The notes beneath the pieces are model-generated. The model was not told where the DNA came from. It made no database searches and saw only the letters and a program-made list of their open reading frames with translations. Both the position numbers and the translations under genes were made by a program. From Bacteroidota bacterium (lineage in GTDB: Bacteria; Bacteroidota; Ignavibacteria; UBA10030; SZUA-254): 64,000 nucleotides of DNA. This document shows positions 1 through 8,404 of the stretch, in pieces. The number at the start of each line of letters is the position of its first letter. The first letter of the stretch is position 1. The stretch lies in NCBI GenBank assembly GCA_020056225.1, contig JAGVIE010000006.1, positions 79,085 through 143,084 of the forward strand, read 5' to 3'.

Positions 1-1
1 G

Positions 2-1015
2 AAAGTAGCGAACTATCCGTTTACCACGATTGAGCCGCAAGCCGGGATCGTTGCAGTGCCGGATGTAAGAGTTGAAGCATTAGCAGATATCTTCAAGCCT
101 CCGAAAGTAATTCCCACAACGATTGAGTTTGTTGATATCGCCGGGCTTGTGAAGAATGCCAGCAAAGGGGAGGGACTCGGCAACCAGTTCCTCGCACATA
201 TTCGGGATGTTGACGCCATTGTTCATGTAATTCGTTGTTTCGTAAACGATGATGTTGCACATATAGAAAGTAATCTCAATCCTGTTAGAGATGTTGAAAT
301 TATCGAGGCTGAACTTCTATTGAAAGATTTGGAAACAATTGAGAAAAAACTTCATGAAACAGAAAAGAAGTCTAAGAGCGGCGAAAAGAAAATCAGACAG
401 GAAGTCGATTTTTATTCAAAAATAAGAGATCATATCGGTGCAGCGAAACCCGCTAACACATTCGTAGTCCATGAAGAAGAGAAGCAGTATTTCAACACTC
501 TTCATTTACTCTCAATAAAACCGGTAATGTTTGTCGCTAATGTTGACGAGGACGGATTACTAAGAGAAAATGAATATATTGGTAAAGTCAAAGAACTTGC
601 CAAGAATAGAAACGCAAAGCTTGTTGTAGTTAATGCAGGCATGGAAGCTGAACTTGCAACGATGGCTTACCGGGATCGGGAAGATTTTTTGAAAGACCTC
701 GGCATCCCTGAATCAGGACTCGATAAAATGATACATGAAGGGTATGCTCTTCTGAATCTCATCACGTTTTATACACACAACGAGAAAGAACTTCGTGCAT
801 GGACAATCACCCGCGGCACTAAAGCACCTCAAGCTGCGGGTATAATTCATACCGATTTTGAAAAGGGGTTTATTAGGGCTGAAGTTATTAAATACACCGA
901 CTTAATACAGTTTGGTTCAGAGCACGCAGCTAGAGAAAAGGGTCACTTCGCTGTGCATGGACATGATTATGTGGTCGAAGATGGCGATGTGATTTTCTTT
1001 AGGTTTAATGTTTAG
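2..1015 (+). CDS. ychF: Redox-regulated ATPase YchF, 5'-truncated by window edge
   Basis: Obg-family P-loop ATPase associated with ribosomes. The reading frame is open from base 2, so the ORF-track start at 56 (an internal GTG) is not the real start; about 25 residues including the Walker A loop lie outside the window. Visible are the switch region (TIEPQAGIV), the G3 motif DIAGL, the coiled-coil insertion (residues rich in E/K) and NVDE in place of NKxD, the feature that makes YchF prefer ATP over GTP. The C-terminal TGS domain is intact (FEKGFIRAEVI). Ends with TAG, so TAG is used as a normal stop here. Family length is about 363 aa, consistent with the missing N-terminus. Confidence 0.95.
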   Translation, partial: KVANYPFTTIEPQAGIVAVPDVRVEALADIFKPPKVIPTTIEFVDIAGLVKNASKGEGLGNQFLAHIRDVDAIVHVIRCFVNDDVAHIESNLNPVRDVEIIEAELLLKDLETIEKKLHETEKKSKSGEKKIRQEVDFYSKIRDHIGAAKPANTFVVHEEEKQYFNTLHLLSIKPVMFVANVDEDGLLRENEYIGKVKELAKNRNAKLVVVNAGMEAELATMAYRDREDFLKDLGIPESGLDKMIHEGYALLNLITFYTHNEKELRAWTITRGTKAPQAAGIIHTDFEKGFIRAEVIKYTDLIQFGSEHAAREKGHFAVHGHDYVVEDGDVIFFRFNV

Positions 1016-1071
1016 TATGCAATATATGATTTATTGATAATGAGAGGTGCACTTAGGTTGAGGCATTTATC

Positions 1072-1404
1072 TTACTTCATACCCAATCTCTTCTTTCCTT
1101 CTTCTGTCATCATCGACGGGTTCCATTGCGGTTCCCATATAATTTTTACCTCAGCTTCATGGACACCGGGGATTGTTAGTAATTTCTCCCGTACATCGTT
1201 GGCAATATAACCGCCCATGCCGCATCCGGGGGTTGTCAGCGTCATTGTTATTCCAACACAATCACCTTTTATTTTTATCTGGTAAATTAGTCCAAGATCC
1301 ACTATGTTCACCGGAATCTCAGGATCGTTGCATTGTCTTAAAACATCGTAAATGCGCTCGACTGTTATATCATTTTTATTGTCAGTAGGATTTTGGCTGT
1401 CCAT
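1072..1404 (-). CDS. SufT/MIP18-like iron-sulfur assembly protein (DUF59)
   Basis: A 110-aa protein of the DUF59/MIP18 family, which helps mature or deliver Fe-S clusters. Family hallmarks are visible: DPEIPVNIVDLGLIY near residues 28-42, the conserved cysteine in TTPGCGMGG, and the C-terminal WEPQWNP followed by KKRLGM. The last segment matches SufT/PaaD-like proteins of Bacteroidota better than PaaD proper. It stands alone, convergent with ychF and divergent from the SDR gene, with no suf genes nearby. The start is preceded by a purine-rich AAAGGAGAG on the reverse strand. Confidence 0.85.
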   Translation of the reverse strand: MDSQNPTDNKNDITVERIYDVLRQCNDPEIPVNIVDLGLIYQIKIKGDCVGITMTLTTPGCGMGGYIANDVREKLLTIPGVHEAEVKIIWEPQWNPSMMTEEGKKRLGMK

Positions 1405-1551
1405 TTAGGCTCTCCTTTTGTGTTAAGATAAGAGTTTTAAATATCGATTGCAATAAAGTGGGTGAAAATACAGAAAAATACTTGGATTATTACTCTCTTT
1501 CTTATACATTTATCGTGTATTTGTTATATCAATAATTTAACAGGAGATGGT

Positions 1552-2310
1552 ATGATCAATCTATTAAACCAGGTGGCATTGATAACAGGCGGTTCGCGTG
1601 GAATTGGGGCTGCAACAGCGACTATGTTAGCCAAAGCCGGTGCAGATGTCGCTATAGTTTATAGGGAAGATTATAAATCGGCAGTAGAAGTCATTAGGTC
1701 GATTGAACAAAGTGGGCGTTCTGGATTCGCGTTAAGAGGGAATATTGTCAAATACACCGATTGTAGGAATATTGCAAACAAAGTGATAAAAAAATTTGGG
1801 CAGATAGATATACTTGTCAATAATGCGGGAGTTTGGGAATACGGCGAAATCGGGAAAATGACAGAGAAGAATTGGAAAAAAACAATCGATATCAATCTGA
1901 CGGGCACATTCAACATGTGTAATATTATTGTTCCAATCATGAAAAGACAAAAATATGGGCGTATTATTAATATATCAAGCACAGCGGGGCAAAGAGGAGA
2001 AGCATTCCACTCACACTATGCTGCATCGAAGGGCGGTATAATAGCATTTACAAAATCTCTTGGACCTGAATTGATAAAAGACGGCATCTGGGTAAATTGC
2101 GTAGCCCCCGGATGGGTAGATACTGATATGGTTGCTGCCGAAATAAAAAATCCATCGACAAAAAAAGAAATTTCTCAATCAATACCAAGAGGGAAAGTCG
2201 GAAAACCGGAAGAAATCGCAGGACCGATTGTTTTCCTGGCTTCGTCTCTAGCAAATCATATTGTCGGTGAAATTCTCAATGTTAATGGAGGAAGCACTCT
2301 TTGCGGGTAA
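1552..2310 (+). CDS. Short-chain dehydrogenase/reductase (FabG-like)
   Basis: A 252-aa NAD(P)-dependent SDR. The Rossmann motif TGGSRGIG, the NNAG motif, the catalytic serine (NISSTAG) and the YAASK catalytic pair are all present, and the C-terminus ends in the usual VNGG. I chose ATG 1552 because it follows CAGGAGATGG at good spacing and begins right at the normal SDR N-terminus (MINLLNQVALITGG). The ORF-track start at 1462 would add 30 hydrophobic residues not found in SDRs. It could be a 3-oxoacyl-ACP reductase, but no fatty-acid genes are adjacent, so the substrate is unknown. Confidence 0.9.
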   Translation: MINLLNQVALITGGSRGIGAATATMLAKAGADVAIVYREDYKSAVEVIRSIEQSGRSGFALRGNIVKYTDCRNIANKVIKKFGQIDILVNNAGVWEYGEIGKMTEKNWKKTIDINLTGTFNMCNIIVPIMKRQKYGRIINISSTAGQRGEAFHSHYAASKGGIIAFTKSLGPELIKDGIWVNCVAPGWVDTDMVAAEIKNPSTKKEISQSIPRGKVGKPEEIAGPIVFLASSLANHIVGEILNVNGGSTLCG

Positions 2311-2423
2311 AAATATCCCCCAAAATTCATCAATTTCAAGGCATTTTTATCTTCCTTTAAATTCTTTCGTTTTTTGAAGATTTTTCTTGCTTAATTCTTT
2401 AAAAATTGTATATTTTAGCCATC

Positions 2424-3545
2424 ATGAAACGGCAAAAAAATAATCTTCTTACCGGCAACCAAATCCTATCGAAACCGATTCCGAAGAATATAACAGTTAA
2501 GCAACTAATTGACGAATATTTCCAGGCATACAATTCAGGAAGATTACGAGAAGCCGCGCACTTGTTTACAGAGAAAATGCTTGAACCAGATGTTACGATA
2601 GGATTAAGCTTAACTGGCGCGTTAACTCCCGCAGGCATTGGCGGATCTTGTATTGTTCCATTAATAAAAGCCGGTTTCATTGATTGGATTGTAAGTACCG
2701 GCGCAAATTTATATCACGATACACATTTTTCCATCGGAAAAACACTTCATCGTGGTTCTCCATTTCTCGATGATCGTCAATTGAGAGATGAAGGAATCGT
2801 TCGAATCTATGATATTTTATTCGAATACGATGTATTATTATCAACCGATGCTTTTTTTAAGAAGATACTGAGGTTACCTGAATTCCAGCAGGAAATGGGT
2901 ACCGCAGAATTGCATAACCGGTTAGGAAAATATATTGCACAGCGGGAAAAAGTTCTTGGAATTCAACACAGCAGTATACTTGCAACTGCATATCGTTGCG
3001 GTGTTCCGATTTACACATCTTCACCGGGCGATAGCTCAATCGGAATGAATATTGCCGAAGCTGTGTTAGACGGTTTTAAAATTAAATTGGACGTTTTACT
3101 CGATGTAAATGAAACTGCCGCCATAGTACTCAATACGAAACGCACTGGCGGAAAGAGCGGCGTTTTTATAGTCGGAGGCGGCTCACCTAAAAACTTCATG
3201 CTTCAAACTGAACCACAAATTCAGGAAGTATTAGGTATCGATGAAAAAGGTCACGATTATTTTATTCAGATTACCGATGCGCGACCCGATACCGGCGGAC
3301 TTTCGGGGGCAACACCATCTGAAGCCGTAACCTGGGGCAAAATCGATCCGAATATGCTGCCTAGCACCGTTGTGGCATATGTTGATTATACAATAGCTCT
3401 GCCTTTGCTGACTTCATACGCACTCGGGAAAGTTAAACCTCGGCATCTGAAAAGATTGTATGATCGGCGAGAAGCTTTATTAGGGAAATTATTCAAAGAG
3501 TATATAAAAGCTAAACAAAAGAATATTAAACCAAAGAATAAATAA
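2424..3545 (+). CDS. Deoxyhypusine synthase-family protein (possible homospermidine synthase)
   Basis: A 373-aa member of the deoxyhypusine synthase family. The C-terminal block [14 protein letters not shown] aligns with the eukaryotic active-site block, including the catalytic lysine in WGKI, and the NAD-binding type segment [11 protein letters not shown] and STGANLYHD are present. Bacteria lack eIF5A, and characterised bacterial homologues (for example in Anabaena) act in homospermidine synthesis, so a polyamine role is the better guess. Start chosen at ATG 2424; the track start at 2406 is a TTG with no ribosome site. No other polyamine genes are in the window. Confidence 0.88.
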   Translation: MKRQKNNLLTGNQILSKPIPKNITVKQLIDEYFQAYNSGRLREAAHLFTEKMLEPDVTIGLSLTGALTPAGIGGSCIVPLIKAGFIDWIVSTGANLYHDTHFSIGKTLHRGSPFLDDRQLRDEGIVRIYDILFEYDVLLSTDAFFKKILRLPEFQQEMGTAELHNRLGKYIAQREKVLGIQHSSILATAYRCGVPIYTSSPGDSSIGMNIAEAVLDGFKIKLDVLLDVNETAAIVLNTKRTGGKSGVFIVGGGSPKNFMLQTEPQIQEVLGIDEKGHDYFIQITDARPDTGGLSGATPSEAVTWGKIDPNMLPSTVVAYVDYTIALPLLTSYALGKVKPRHLKRLYDRREALLGKLFKEYIKAKQKNIKPKNK

Positions 3546-3575
3546 TCCATAATCACAACCACATGGAGGAGTACT

Positions 3576-3785
3576 ATGAGTAGATTCACAGAAATAAAAG
3601 ACTTGTTAGTTAGTTTTGAAAAGGACTTTATTAAGTTCTACGAAAAAGGAAACAAGTCGGCTGGTACCCGCGTTCGCAAAGAGATGAACGAACTAAAGAA
3701 AAAAGCCCAGGAAATCCGCAAGGAAATCCAGGACATTAAGTTAAAAGCGAAAGAAGCTGAAGGCGGAGCTACCCCCACGATGTAG
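3576..3785 (+). CDS. Histone H1-like small basic protein
   Basis: A 69-aa lysine-rich helical protein. The sequence FYEKGNKSAGTRVRKEM followed by a KKKAQEIRKEI segment matches the small histone H1/Hc1-like proteins common in Bacteroidota, thought to bind and compact DNA. A strong GGAGGA ribosome site lies 6-7 bases before the ATG, consistent with high expression. It is followed by a hairpin terminator, so it ends a transcription unit that may start with the deoxyhypusine-synthase-like gene 30 bases upstream. The C-terminal GGATPTM tail is short and unstructured. Confidence 0.88.
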   Translation: MSRFTEIKDLLVSFEKDFIKFYEKGNKSAGTRVRKEMNELKKKAQEIRKEIQDIKLKAKEAEGGATPTM

Positions 3786-3810
3786 TTTATTGCAACACTT
3801 GTTACAACCG

Positions 3811-3856
3811 GAGACTCCTGTGTTATATGAATACACACGGAGTCTCTTGTATTAAT
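3811..3856 (+). terminator. Rho-independent terminator after histone H1-like gene
   Basis: Near-perfect hairpin: GAGACTCC-TGTGT pairs with ACACA-C-GGAGTCTC across a TATGAAT-type loop, with one bulged base, followed by the T-rich TTGTATTAATT. It sits 26 bases after the histone-like stop codon. Confidence 0.75.
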
Positions 3857-3883
3857 TACTGAATTTAAAATATTACGCGTAAT

Positions 3884-5080
3884 ATGACATTCGGCAGACA
3901 ATTCGTTTTCAGGGTAATCACCACAGTGAGCATTATGTTTATTGGCTTCACAACTGGGAATGATTATAAAAAAATTCACTTCGAAGCGATTGTCATAGAC
4001 GCTCACAACGATGTAACAGGGAGGATGGTCGATGGTGCAGACATCTCATGCCGCACATCTCAAGGGCATTCCGATCTGCCACGATTCCGCGAAGGCGGCA
4101 TCGACGCAGAATTTTTTTCAATCTGGGTGCCGCCTAAGAAAGTTACACAATCCTATTATAAACAAGCAAATATTCAGATCGATTCGGTATTAAGCTTTGT
4201 CAATCATAATTTATCAGAGGTCGGTTTAGCAACTTCGGTTTCTGATATACATAGATTTGTAGGCGAAAAGAAGTTTGCTGTCATGCTCGGTTTAGAAGGA
4301 GGTCATCCGCTAGAAAATAATCTAAAGAATATTGAGCATTTTTACCGGCGAGGTGTTCGTTATATTACTCTAACCTGGAATAACAGCACCAATTGGGCTA
4401 CATCAGCGAAGGATGAAGGTGATAATTCCAAAAAATTGGAAAGGAAGGGGCTTTCCGCGCTTGGCAAACGGATGATTCGCGAAATGAATAAACTTGGGAT
4501 GATGATTGATGTATCACATGTAGGTGAAAAAACTTTTTGGGATGTGATAAAAACCTCCCGTAAACCGGTGATTGCTTCGCATTCTTCTGTATGGGCGATA
4601 TGTAACAATCGACGGAATTTGAAGGATGACCAAATTCGCGCAATTGCGAAAAGCGGCGGAATCGTATGTATTAATTTTGCTCCTTTTTTCATCGACAGTA
4701 CTTTTGCAGAGAAAGAGAAATTAGTACGCAATCAAACCAAGGCGCAGATCGATTCAATTAATGTATTGTTCAAAGCTGATGATCGGGCAAGGGATTCTGT
4801 TACTGCTGAGTTTTTAAAAGGTAAGTATTTGAAAATTCGGCCCACTCTTCAGAAACTTGTCGATCACTTCGATTATGTGGCGAAACTTGTTGGTGTTGAT
4901 TATGTCGGTATCGGATCGGATTTTGACGGCATTAGTGTTACTCCGCTCGATATGGATGATGTCTCATTCCTCCCAAACCTAACGAACGAATTGATGAAAA
5001 GGGGCTATTCTGATAAGGATGTGAAGAAAATTCTGGGACAAAACTTTTTGAGGGTTCTGAAGGAAATAGAAGTTATATAG
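3884..5080 (+). CDS. Membrane dipeptidase, M19 (renal dipeptidase) family
   Basis: A 398-aa zinc dipeptidase. All metal-ligand landmarks of family M19 are present: DAHND near residue 39, GLEGGHPL, DVSHVGE, ASHSSVW and the C-terminal GIGSDFDGI. The first ~25 residues are hydrophobic (VITTVSIMFIGFTTG), suggesting export to the periplasm or membrane attachment. Likely cleaves dipeptides, with some members also acting on D-amino-acid dipeptides. ATG 3884 has no clear ribosome site. It stands between a terminator and a T9SS protein gene 83 bases downstream. Confidence 0.92.
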   Translation: MTFGRQFVFRVITTVSIMFIGFTTGNDYKKIHFEAIVIDAHNDVTGRMVDGADISCRTSQGHSDLPRFREGGIDAEFFSIWVPPKKVTQSYYKQANIQIDSVLSFVNHNLSEVGLATSVSDIHRFVGEKKFAVMLGLEGGHPLENNLKNIEHFYRRGVRYITLTWNNSTNWATSAKDEGDNSKKLERKGLSALGKRMIREMNKLGMMIDVSHVGEKTFWDVIKTSRKPVIASHSSVWAICNNRRNLKDDQIRAIAKSGGIVCINFAPFFIDSTFAEKEKLVRNQTKAQIDSINVLFKADDRARDSVTAEFLKGKYLKIRPTLQKLVDHFDYVAKLVGVDYVGIGSDFDGISVTPLDMDDVSFLPNLTNELMKRGYSDKDVKKILGQNFLRVLKEIEVI

Positions 5081-5162
5081 ATCACATAGAAGGTAGGATA
5101 TAATTGTCAAACTTTGTATCTTAAACGTGAAATTTTTTACAATCATTTGAAAGGATTTATCA

Positions 5163-7370
5163 ATGAGGTTATTTGTTATCATATTGTTATGTTGCCTATT
5201 CTTCACGGTTACGGAAGCAGGCAGCCCCGGGAAGATTTTCCCTACTTTAAAGCATGATAATACAAAAGTTACTACCGGAACAGGAGATATTACTTATCTA
5301 AAATTTTCTAAATCGGTCAACGGTCCATTTACATCGCCGGCAACACTATATAACGGTGATTCGTTATTTGTGCAAGTCGACGTTTCTCCATTGGGAACTG
5401 TGTATCTTGTTTTCAATCTCGATCTCAATGGAAATGGTATTCTCGATACATCAGACTTGTCGATTGGGGACGCGAATCTGATAGATAATGGGGGCACCGG
5501 TAAAGATGTAGATTTAGATCCCAATGCAGGTATAATTGTAGTTTATCTCGAGACAGGAGAAACACCTCAGATGGATGTGGTTGCAGTTGGAACCGAAGGC
5601 GTCACATCAGCCAGTGGTATTCTTCATTTCCGAAATACACCATTGACTTATACATTAAGCGGGCATGTTTATACATCGGGTGGTGATCCGATTGGCGGAG
5701 CTATGGTTTTTGTGCAAGATTCATCTCTGAAGATGATTGGTACTGTCTCAGATTTAACCGGATATTTTTCTGTTCCTATAGAAGCGGGTACACATGGTGT
5801 TCATATTCAAGATTGGGCGAGTCGTTACAGTTCGTTCGATACGATGATGACATTCACCGGCAACACAGTTCAAGATTTCACTCTAAAAGTTCTCTCATCA
5901 TATATTCGCGGGTATGTAAGAGATGAATTGGCAAATCCGCTTCCCAATATTCAAGTTTGGGCTGGCAGAAATGGCGGTGCCATGACCGATTCAAGTGGTA
6001 TGTATAAAGTCATGGTATCTCCCGGTAGCGAAAATGTTGGTGTAGAATGGTCGAGTGTTCTTCCAAATTACATGCAGCCTAATTCGCATTACTATACAAT
6101 CGCAGATAACGATTCCATAGTAGATAATTCAGTTTCAAATTTTATTTGTTATACAACAAATGCTACAATTACAGGTAAGGTTACTGAGAACGGCGGTGCT
6201 GCAACGCGCCAGTATATGACGAATGGATGGTGTAGTTCCCTTGAATCATCTACATATGCATTGACCGATGTAAATGGTGATTATACTTTGCCCATTTATA
6301 GCTCTGTCGCGATGGAACAATACGGTGTGAATTTGACAGATTGGGGAGGCAATTATCCAATGCCCCCCGGTATGTATTCCGATACCAGTTATTGGGGATT
6401 AACAGCCGGAGCTGTTGCTAATTTTAATCTTATAGGCGCGCTTACATCATACGAAGATCATTTTACAGGGAATGGTGGTTTCCCAAATTCAATGTGGAAT
6501 ACATATAATTACGGAAATCCATGGGGAATAAATTCAACGGTTATTTTGGAAAACGATAGATTGAAAGTTGAGTGCAACAGCAACGATGTTCTCTCAGGTT
6601 TGGGGGTAATCTCAATGAAGCCGTTTAGTTTGAGTAACCGAGAATTCAGAATTTACGCCGATCCAACGAGTATGATGAATTCTAACAATACAATTAAAAT
6701 TGTTCTAACAGATGTATCGTGGAACTGGCAGCATCCGCAGAACTTTGAAAATTCTTTGCAGTTAATTTGGGAAAAGAACGCGCTCGGTTACAGGCAATGG
6801 CGGTTGGTGAAATCACAGAACGGTATCTTCACCGATCTTTGCACCTCAGATGACAGCACAGGCCAACATATACTTTTCCAATTCATCGACCCGGATACCT
6901 TAAGATTGAAAATTCACGGCGTGGTCTATTTCAACGGACAATGGGGCAATATGATCTCGATGGCATATGTTTACCTGACACAGTTCAACCTTGATCCCGA
7001 AGAATCAAATCCTGTTTACTTCGATGAATTTGTTTGGGATCAGTTAGGTACAACTGGTGTAAAAGAGATCGGTGGAGCGTTGCCGACAGCTTTTATACTT
7101 GATCAGAATTATCCGAATCCTTTCAATCCATCAACATCAATCCGGTATCATATTCCGGTGAGCAGTCAGGTTATGTTGAAGGTGTTTAATACACTCGGGC
7201 AGGAAGTGTCGACACTTGTCAATGGCATTCAAGGTCCCGGGAATTATGAGGTTACTTTGCTTGCAAATAATTTAACAAGCGGTGTTTATTATTACCGTCT
7301 CTCTACAGTCGATATTGTATCGGGCAAACAAATAACGAACACTTTACGGAAAGCATTGCTGCTTAAGTAA
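5163..7370 (+). CDS. T9SS-sorted secreted protein with carboxypeptidase-regulatory-like domains
   Basis: A 735-aa exported protein. It has a signal peptide (LFVIILLCCLFFTVTEAG) and then an N-terminal beta domain with aspartate-rich DLNGNGILDTSDL. Two or three carboxypeptidase-regulatory-like/prealbumin folds follow (residues ~160-420, each with TLSGHVY, YIRGYVRD or TITGKV openings). Next is a concanavalin-like region (~430-630) and a classical type IX sorting tail (NYPNPFNPSTSIRYHIP, LGQEVSTLVNG, SGVYYYRL, KALLLK). Such proteins cross the outer membrane and are anchored or released. No catalytic motif is recognised, so its target is unknown. A bidirectional-looking terminator follows. Confidence 0.88.
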   Translation: MRLFVIILLCCLFFTVTEAGSPGKIFPTLKHDNTKVTTGTGDITYLKFSKSVNGPFTSPATLYNGDSLFVQVDVSPLGTVYLVFNLDLNGNGILDTSDLSIGDANLIDNGGTGKDVDLDPNAGIIVVYLETGETPQMDVVAVGTEGVTSASGILHFRNTPLTYTLSGHVYTSGGDPIGGAMVFVQDSSLKMIGTVSDLTGYFSVPIEAGTHGVHIQDWASRYSSFDTMMTFTGNTVQDFTLKVLSSYIRGYVRDELANPLPNIQVWAGRNGGAMTDSSGMYKVMVSPGSENVGVEWSSVLPNYMQPNSHYYTIADNDSIVDNSVSNFICYTTNATITGKVTENGGAATRQYMTNGWCSSLESSTYALTDVNGDYTLPIYSSVAMEQYGVNLTDWGGNYPMPPGMYSDTSYWGLTAGAVANFNLIGALTSYEDHFTGNGGFPNSMWNTYNYGNPWGINSTVILENDRLKVECNSNDVLSGLGVISMKPFSLSNREFRIYADPTSMMNSNNTIKIVLTDVSWNWQHPQNFENSLQLIWEKNALGYRQWRLVKSQNGIFTDLCTSDDSTGQHILFQFIDPDTLRLKIHGVVYFNGQWGNMISMAYVYLTQFNLDPEESNPVYFDEFVWDQLGTTGVKEIGGALPTAFILDQNYPNPFNPSTSIRYHIPVSSQVMLKVFNTLGQEVSTLVNGIQGPGNYEVTLLANNLTSGVYYYRLSTVDIVSGKQITNTLRKALLLK

Positions 7371-7387
7371 ACATTTCTTTCAAACCA

Positions 7388-7425
7388 AAAACCCATCCTG
7401 ATAATTTCGGGATGGGTTTTTTATT
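7388..7425 (+). terminator. Rho-independent terminator after T9SS protein
   Basis: Stem AACCCATCC pairs with GGATGGGTT around a short loop (TGATAATTTCG), followed by a run of T. The A-rich stretch before it means it could also work for the reverse-strand methyltransferase gene that ends at 7437. Confidence 0.85.
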
Positions 7426-7436
7426 TCTATTCAGAA

Positions 7437-7934
7437 TTAATAGATAAACGGAATCAGTTTGCGGACACGTTTTTGGTAATCGTTGTAATTAGAGAATCTT
7501 TCTTTTAGCCATATTTCTTCACGACGCGACTTGAAGTCGAGAAAAATAAATAGGATCACTGCGTAGCCGATGGTTAACCAGCTGTGAATACAGAATGCCC
7601 ACCCAAACGCCGCAATAATTCCGCCGCAGTACACGGGATGTCGCACTAATTTATATGGACCTGTTTCAATTAATGTCGCCTGCTCCTTAGGATAGGGCAG
7701 GGGTGTGAGATTCGCTCCCAACTTGAAAAGACCAGCCAGGAATAAAATAACACCAACCAAAAGAAATATACCGCCAACGATGGAAGCGAGCAGAGAATAA
7801 GGATACGTCTATTCCGGCAACCCTGAACATGTCCGCGGTCCCAAAAACACAAGTACGATTAATGCAACCTGGATGACAACGTACCATTCGCCGCGTTTGG
7901 CTTTCCACCAGGGGGTTTGAGATGTTATCGCCAT
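7437..7934 (-). pseudogene. Isoprenylcysteine/phospholipid methyltransferase-family gene with in-frame TAG
   Basis: The ORF track lists only 7437..7760, but the same frame continues upstream to an ATG at 7934 (MAITSQTPWWKAKRGEWYVV) with exactly one stop, TAG at 7811-7809, codon 42, between GLPE and TYPYSLL. Rejoined, it gives a ~165-aa membrane protein with three or four TM segments and the family motif GPYKLVRHPVYCGG plus the C-terminal REEIWLKERF-YQKRV, typical of ICMT/NnrU-like methyltransferases. A CAG-to-TAG change would explain the stop. It could be a real nonsense mutation, a sequencing error, or translation restarting at TTG 7760. The neighbouring epimerase gene is also broken. Confidence 0.8.
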
Positions 7935-7976
7935 AGTGATGTGAGAGTGGGATTTTTCTTTGATCTTTTATAGATG

Positions 7977-8402
7977 TTAGGTACTGCTCTCGGATTTGGT
8001 TCTGGCAAGTTTCGTAATATCTGTATTTTCCAGAACCTGTTTTGCATAACCCTGCTTGACCGATTGAATCATCGCAATACCCAGTTCCTGTAAAGTGCAT
8101 ACAAACTTCGGGAAAAGAAATTTCCATAATGGATACATCGAGCCAAGCGCCTTGATGATTGTTTTTACATTCCTCTGACCCTTGATCGGTTTCATCAATC
8201 CCGGTCTGAACAAATACACAGCTTTAAAAGGCAGTTTCATCAGATGATTTTCAGTTTTACCTTTTATTCGTGCACACATGGTACGACCGTTTTCTGTGCT
8301 GTCGGTTCCGGTTCCGGATACATAGCAAAAGGTCATGTTGGGATTGAGTCGGGATAATGAAGTCCGGAAATGCAACATTACCTTCAAAATTAGAATCGCA
8401 TT
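7977..8402 (-). pseudogene. NAD-dependent epimerase-like gene, N-terminal core deleted
   Basis: The 136-aa ORF begins inside a Rossmann-type epimerase (HTATIP2/YwnB-like family): LSRLNPNMTFCYVSGTGTDS and KGKTENHLMKLPFKAVYLFRPG are typical of the second half. The first ~90 residues, including the nucleotide-binding GATGMVG loop, are missing. Just upstream in the same frame the codons read NAILIL, which resembles the family's first strand (AILIFGATG), so the gene looks as if an internal segment was deleted, joining strand 1 to the middle. There is no proper start codon, and the kinase stop codon lies directly before it. Non-functional is the most likely reading. Confidence 0.75.
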
Positions 8403-8404
8403 TT

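Noticed and set aside
7687-8127. 146-aa reverse-strand ORF across two genes
   Set aside because: Off-frame read through the damaged methyltransferase and epimerase genes; the real frames are recognisable.
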